18,920 nucleotides of DNA from Desulfobacterales bacterium (lineage in GTDB: Bacteria > Desulfobacterota > Desulfobacteria > Desulfobacterales > JAHEIW01): the NCBI GenBank assembly GCA_030145015.1, contig JAQYWI010000105.1:1-18920 (forward strand). Direction: 5' to 3'. The position numbers and the translations under genes are program-made. Under the pieces are notes generated by a model. The model worked only from the letters and a program-made list of their open reading frames with translations, did not search any database and was not told the origin of the DNA. This document shows, piece after piece, positions 15,607 through 18,920 of this stretch (position 1 is its first letter; the number at the start of each line of letters is the position of its first letter).

Positions 15607-16527
15607 ATGGCAAGGCCAGAATCAGAAGACCTTAAGAGACGGCTTGAGTTCTCCGAACACAAAAGGGTACTCCTGCAAAAGAGGTTATCGAAGGGCGGTA
15701 TCGAAGATGATTCCACGCTATGGAGCTTTGTCGATCTCATGACACTGCTTTTGATTCTGTTTATTCTTTTTTATTCACATGCTGTGACCCATAAGAGTTC
15801 CGAAAAGAATATAGCAAGTACACAGTCACAGACCTCTGCGGACCCATCCTTTCAGGTTCCTAAAACGGCAATTGCTTCTGAATCGACAGCTTCTGATCAG
15901 GATCAGCCCAAACAGGATGTATTCAAAACCGAGGCGGAAAACCAGGACGAATCTTTAGAGCAATTAGAACAACAGGTATTGCAAACTGTCCCTGAGAAGG
16001 TCAAAAAGGACTTTTCGACCCGTTGGAATCAAAAGCGTCTGGTACTGGTCTTGGGTGAAAAGGTTGCGTTCAATGTGGGGAATGCGGATCTGCTGCCTGA
16101 TTTTCGGCCGACATTAAAACGGATCTCTGAATTCATTTCACTGCAGAAGGGGTATAAAGTCGCCGTCGCCGGGCATACGGACGATGCGCCCATTCACACC
16201 ATCCAGTTCCCCACCAATTGGGAACTGTCGGCCATCCGAGCCGTGAATGTGGCTAAATTCATGATCTTACATGGCGTCAATCCCCATCGTATCGCGATAG
16301 AGGGATATTCAGCCTATCGGCCAATACACCCAAATACAACCTCTCATAATAGACACGCAAATCGGCGCGTGGAGATAACCTTGATCAAAGAGGGTGAAAA
16401 CGGAAAACCAGCTGAACAGATAGAGATTTCCTCTGCACGTGACGCATCCATGAAACCCCAAAAAGCCGCCAACCTTCCCACCTACCCTAATAAACGATAC
16501 CACAGCGCCCGGGGATATCCTTTTTAA
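15607..16527 (+). CDS. MotB/OmpA-like stator subunit
   Basis: A 306-residue partner of the preceding MotA-like protein. A basic cytoplasmic N-terminus leads to one membrane helix (about 39-57) with the ion-binding aspartate D43 in SFVDLMTLLL, the position of Asp32 of E. coli MotB. A linker of about 80 polar, Ser/Gln/Asp-rich residues follows, then an OmpA-type peptidoglycan-binding domain (about 148-262) with AVAGHTDD, NWELSAIRA, IAIEGYSAYRPI and NRRVEITLI, so the protein can be anchored to the cell wall. About 45 extra polar residues follow the domain. GAGGGAATTAC before the ATG gives a usable ribosome site. The two genes surely form one operon. A flagellar, gliding or other envelope motor is possible. 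Confidence 0.9.
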   Translation: MARPESEDLKRRLEFSEHKRVLLQKRLSKGGIEDDSTLWSFVDLMTLLLILFILFYSHAVTHKSSEKNIASTQSQTSADPSFQVPKTAIASESTASDQDQPKQDVFKTEAENQDESLEQLEQQVLQTVPEKVKKDFSTRWNQKRLVLVLGEKVAFNVGNADLLPDFRPTLKRISEFISLQKGYKVAVAGHTDDAPIHTIQFPTNWELSAIRAVNVAKFMILHGVNPHRIAIEGYSAYRPIHPNTTSHNRHANRRVEITLIKEGENGKPAEQIEISSARDASMKPQKAANLPTYPNKRYHSARGYPF

Positions 16528-16854
16528 AATCCGCAGCCGGGAACATGTCGAGGACGTTGTGGGCTCATTAGACTTATCGTTTCATCGGAGAAAGCGGAGG
16601 CAAAATCGTCTTTGCCGGCTCAGGCCGAAAAACGATCCGTCTTCGCTAAAGCTTCGCCGGACAGGCACATCTTCGCTCTGGCGAGCTTCGCCGCCCCGGA
16701 CGAGTCGTGTTCCCCTGTTCATTAAGGCGATTGGGTCGATTGGGTCGATTGGTTTGATGGATCCATAGAAACTTATAATTTTATGGCCCCCCTATTGGTC
16801 TATAACGGTCAGATTTTTTGTAAAGATTTAGGGTTAATCGACGATATTAAGTGT
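16528..16854. other. Gene-free gap with short repeats
   Basis: No supported gene. A 9-nt unit, GATTGGGTC, repeats three times at 16729-16755 (the last copy varies). A GC-rich part at about 16625-16705 has repeated CTTCGC/GCTTCG words and a small hairpin GGCGA-GCT-TCGCC. Short open frames cross the region but lack ribosome sites. No T-tailed terminator for the motA/motB-like operon was found. Confidence 0.5.
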
Positions 16855-17127
16855 ATGGAAATGTTTTTTAATACGGATCTGACGATCCCCATAAACCAGA
16901 TCATTTTACTGTTATTGCTCAGTACGCTGGCCCTTCTTTTTGGAAAGATAAAGATCGCTCTGATTATCAATTACATCTTTACCCTGACCTGGGGCTATGT
17001 ATTCAATCGCGATAAGCTGCTGGTCGCAGACTTTGAATTTCCGGAGGTTTTTACAGTATTGTACTTTTTGTTTGGTATCGGCGTAATTTTGATAGCAAGC
17101 TTCGCATTTCTCTTTCATCGAGATTAA
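16855..17127 (+). CDS. Small three-helix membrane protein, unknown
   Basis: A protein of about 90 residues that is nearly all membrane helices: about 12-31 (INQIILLLLLSTLALLFG), 33-49 (IALIINYIFTLTWGYVF) and 65-87. Between helices two and three lies a short loop NRDKLLVADFEFPE. No cysteine pair, charged pore residue or family motif is recognised. The open frame begins at ATG 16783, but the first 24 codons (MAPLLVYNGQ...) look unrelated and have no ribosome site, so the start is put at ATG 16855 (ATG 16861 is also possible). It has the look of a conserved small membrane protein: sensible amphipathic pattern and a basic end (FHRD). It lies 327 nt past the MotB-like gene and may or may not be co-transcribed. 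Confidence 0.6.
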   Translation: MEMFFNTDLTIPINQIILLLLLSTLALLFGKIKIALIINYIFTLTWGYVFNRDKLLVADFEFPEVFTVLYFLFGIGVILIASFAFLFHRD

Positions 17128-17392
17128 GGCAAATGCTGCCAGCCTTGATTGACATGCGGTCCGCTCCTCTTTTCTGCACGAACCATCTTATTTCATCAAT
17201 TTTCTCAAGATCACTGCGCCATTGCCCATATGACTTTTGATTTTTATGTCTTGTTTTTTAGCGGCTCTTGATGATAAAATTTTTTTAGCCCACGATGCCT
17301 GCTCTCTTTTTAGCTTGGTGTCCTGGTTAAGGCTATCTCGGTCGTTCCGTAATGGGCCACTGGGATAGCCTGTTTAATTATTTTAGACCTGA

Positions 17393-17426
17393 ATTTTTAT
17401 GGGTCAGTGTTGTATCCCATAAAAAT
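17393..17426. repeat. Perfect 11-bp hairpin
   Basis: ATTTTTATGGG (17393-17403) and CCCATAAAAAT (17416-17426) pair perfectly around a 12-nt loop. It lies between convergent genes and could work as a bidirectional stop, but the T-rich part is inside the stem and no T-run follows, so it is only recorded as a hairpin. Confidence 0.6.
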
Positions 17427-17493
17427 GTTACAGAAGGCGTGTGGTATATTTTAGTTCAGTTGCGTTCTTTAAACAACACACTGTCTATGGTTT

Positions 17494-17615
17494 CAGGTGT
17501 CTGGTGTCGGGTGTCAGCAAACAGATGACTGAGGGCAGAAAATAGTCTGGCTTTTGTCTGCTGTCATCTGTTTTCTGTGCGCTGGCCTCTATATCTTCCT
17601 GACACCCGACACCTG
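17494..17615. repeat. Long compound inverted repeat
   Basis: A perfect 15-bp outer pair, GGTGTCGGGTGTCAG at 17503-17517 with 17599-17613, encloses a perfect 11-bp inner pair, AAACAGATGAC at 17519-17529 with 17563-17573. A weaker GCAGA/TCTGC pairing lies at the centre. The left arm also has GGTGTC in three near-tandem copies. The strands would fold into a long stem with a bulge on one side. It may be a small dispersed palindromic element; no coding content or terminal duplication is seen. Confidence 0.65.
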
Positions 17616-17680
17616 TATTGTTGAAAAAGCAGATTGATAAAAGCAATCCGTACTTTGTAAATTGCCTGTGCGACGCAACA

Positions 17681-18920
17681 CTAGGCATCCCCCAACCATG
17701 ACAGATCCGGTGTGTTGCGGTGCCAGTCGGTGCTTTGCTGGAAGGCATATCCGATGTTCAAGATGACTTCTTCCTGAAACGGCTTGCCGTATATGAGGAG
17801 GCCGATGGGCAAGCCCGCTTTGGTGAATCCGCAGGGCACACTCAGACCGCAGAGATTTAAGGTGTTCCCGATGTTGGTGTTGCGGAGATACATCGTATTG
17901 TTGTTCAAGTAAGTATCTATGTCGGTATCCACCTCGGCTACCGGTTTGGCCGGCACACAGGTGGTGGGAACCAGTAAAGCATCGATGTCTTTCAGGACAT
18001 TGTACACTTTTGCCCGCAGGCGTTTGGATGCAAGCATATTACCCAAATAGTCGGCTGCGGTAATATCTTTGCCTTTGATCATGCGCTGGGCCACGACGGG
18101 ATCCAACTGGTCAAAGTTTTCCTCCAACCACTTTTTATTGAGCGTATAGCCTTCGGATGCAATAAATACCCCGCCCGGGTTCAATTGTATGGCTTGCGCA
18201 GCTTCCGAAAACTCGATACGGGTTACTTCGGCACCCAAGTCTTTAAATACATCACCGCAGGCGCGCACGGCGGTGTCCACTTCCGGATGAATGTCATCAA
18301 AAAAGATGGTTTCGGCAAATGCCAGCCGCATTCCTTTTACACTGCTTCTGAGGTTCTTGAGCACATCCTGGGGACCCCGACCTAATGTCGAATCGTCGTT
18401 AATGTCGGCGCCTTGCATACGCTGATACACCAGCGCTGCATCTTCCGCCGAACGGGCCAGAACGCCCACCGAATCCAGGCTCCAGCTCAGGGGATACACA
18501 CCGGCCCGGCTGACGCGCCCGACGGTGGTCTTGAGCCCTGTCGTGCCGCATAGCGCCGCCGGAACGCGCACAGAACCGCCGGTGTCGGTCCCCAGGGCCA
18601 TTGGCACCAACCCTGCGGCGACGGCCACCCCCGATCCGCTGCTGGAACCGCCCGGCAGGCAGTGGGTTTCGCTCCAGGGGTTGTGAGGCGTACCGTGGTC
18701 GTGATTGATCCCCACACCGCTGAAGGCAAACTGAACCGTATTTGTCTTGCCCAGCAGGATCATGCCAGCCTGCTCAAGCCTGCGGATCACGGCCGCATCT
18801 TCGGCGGCAATATGCTGCTCGAAAATCCTGGCCCCGGCGGTAGTCGCCAGACCTTTGACATCAATTAGATCCTTTACGGCATAAGGTATGCCCTGCAAAG
18901 GGCCGTGGTCACTGCCTTCC
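17681..18920 (-). CDS. Amidase-signature enzyme, 5' end outside window
   Basis: The visible 413 codons are the C-terminal part of an amidase-signature hydrolase; the frame runs off the right edge without a start, beginning EGSDHGPLQGIPYAVKD, so about 60-70 residues are missing compared with family members. The catalytic lysine lies in YAVKDL, the serine pair in PGGSSSGSG, and the nucleophile in DTGGSVRVPA, followed by LCGTTGLK. This is closer to the GatA/allophanate-hydrolase-like branch than the other amidase in the window. The C-terminal part (LNLCGLSVPCG, GLPIGLLIYG) is typical. The substrate cannot be deduced; GatB and GatC are not visible, but the upstream context is outside the window. 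The stop codon at 17681 is followed by the repeat-rich gap. Confidence 0.9.
   Translation of the reverse strand, partial: EGSDHGPLQGIPYAVKDLIDVKGLATTAGARIFEQHIAAEDAAVIRRLEQAGMILLGKTNTVQFAFSGVGINHDHGTPHNPWSETHCLPGGSSSGSGVAVAAGLVPMALGTDTGGSVRVPAALCGTTGLKTTVGRVSRAGVYPLSWSLDSVGVLARSAEDAALVYQRMQGADINDDSTLGRGPQDVLKNLRSSVKGMRLAFAETIFFDDIHPEVDTAVRACGDVFKDLGAEVTRIEFSEAAQAIQLNPGGVFIASEGYTLNKKWLEENFDQLDPVVAQRMIKGKDITAADYLGNMLASKRLRAKVYNVLKDIDALLVPTTCVPAKPVAEVDTDIDTYLNNNTMYLRNTNIGNTLNLCGLSVPCGFTKAGLPIGLLIYGKPFQEEVILNIGYAFQQSTDWHRNTPDLSWLGDA

Larger units (their letters stand above)
17128..17680. other. Gene-free gap rich in inverted repeats
   Basis: About 550 nt between two convergent genes, with no supported gene. 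It contains three inverted repeats: GGCTATC 17331-17337 with GATAGCC 17364-17370; a perfect 11-bp pair 17393-17403 with 17416-17426; and the long compound repeat listed at 17494-17615. A frame of 87 codons on the minus strand (17485-17748) crosses the last one and is a shadow. Confidence 0.55.

Noticed and set aside
14769..16527. Zorya-type (ZorAB) defence motor
   Set aside because: The MotA-like protein lacks the long cytoplasmic tail of ZorA and no ZorC, ZorD or ZorE gene is nearby; plain MotA/MotB-like is the safer call.
16657..16671. Second sigma-54-like site (GGCACATCTTCGC)
   Set aside because: The GG and GC are 9 nt apart instead of 10, a spacing that is not tolerated.
16559..16768. 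69-codon frame after the MotB-like gene
   Set aside because: No ATG start, an Arg/Ser-rich product typical of a non-coding GC-rich frame, and it includes the GATTGGGTC repeats.
17393..17426. Rho-independent terminator
   Set aside because: The stem is AT-rich and no run of T follows on either strand.

Overview
The window looks like chromosomal DNA of a Gram-negative, probably deltaproteobacterial (Desulfobacterota-type) anaerobe. This is inferred from the gene style: a VKOR-DsbA fusion, large PAS hybrid sensor kinases, MJ0042-type zinc ribbons in a membrane protein, an OmpA/MotB-type stator, a likely sigma-54 promoter, and intergenic spaces full of short degenerate repeats. No rRNA or tRNA gene, integrase, transposase or CRISPR array was seen.

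Layout. Left edge: about 0.5 kb of repeat-bearing non-coding DNA, then a plus-strand VKOR-DsbA disulfide-forming protein (538-1815). A near-identical 39-nt repeat lies on each side of it. From 2059 to 14163 every gene is on the minus strand. In transcription order (right to left) these are a cupin, an ATP-grasp enzyme, a small HNH endonuclease, a membrane protein with three zinc ribbons, two related hybrid histidine kinases, a metallophosphoesterase, an amidase and a small lipoprotein. Gaps of 90-370 nt, several with repeats, suggest several transcription units rather than one operon.

At about 14.2-14.7 kb the direction changes. The divergent space holds a small possible ORF, a good sigma-54 (-24/-12) promoter candidate and, starting at its predicted transcription start, about 260 nt of dense secondary structure. 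That structure is two tandem copies of a four-stem, cloverleaf-like fold. Their stems differ in sequence but are kept by compensatory changes. It forms the leader of a two-gene operon encoding a MotA-like channel subunit (GTG start at 14769) and a MotB/OmpA-like partner (15607-16527). It is the most interesting object in the window.

Right side: a small three-helix membrane protein (16855-17127), about 550 nt of non-coding DNA with several inverted repeats, and a second amidase-signature enzyme on the minus strand whose N-terminus lies beyond the right edge.

All function calls come from motif recognition by eye. No database search was possible.
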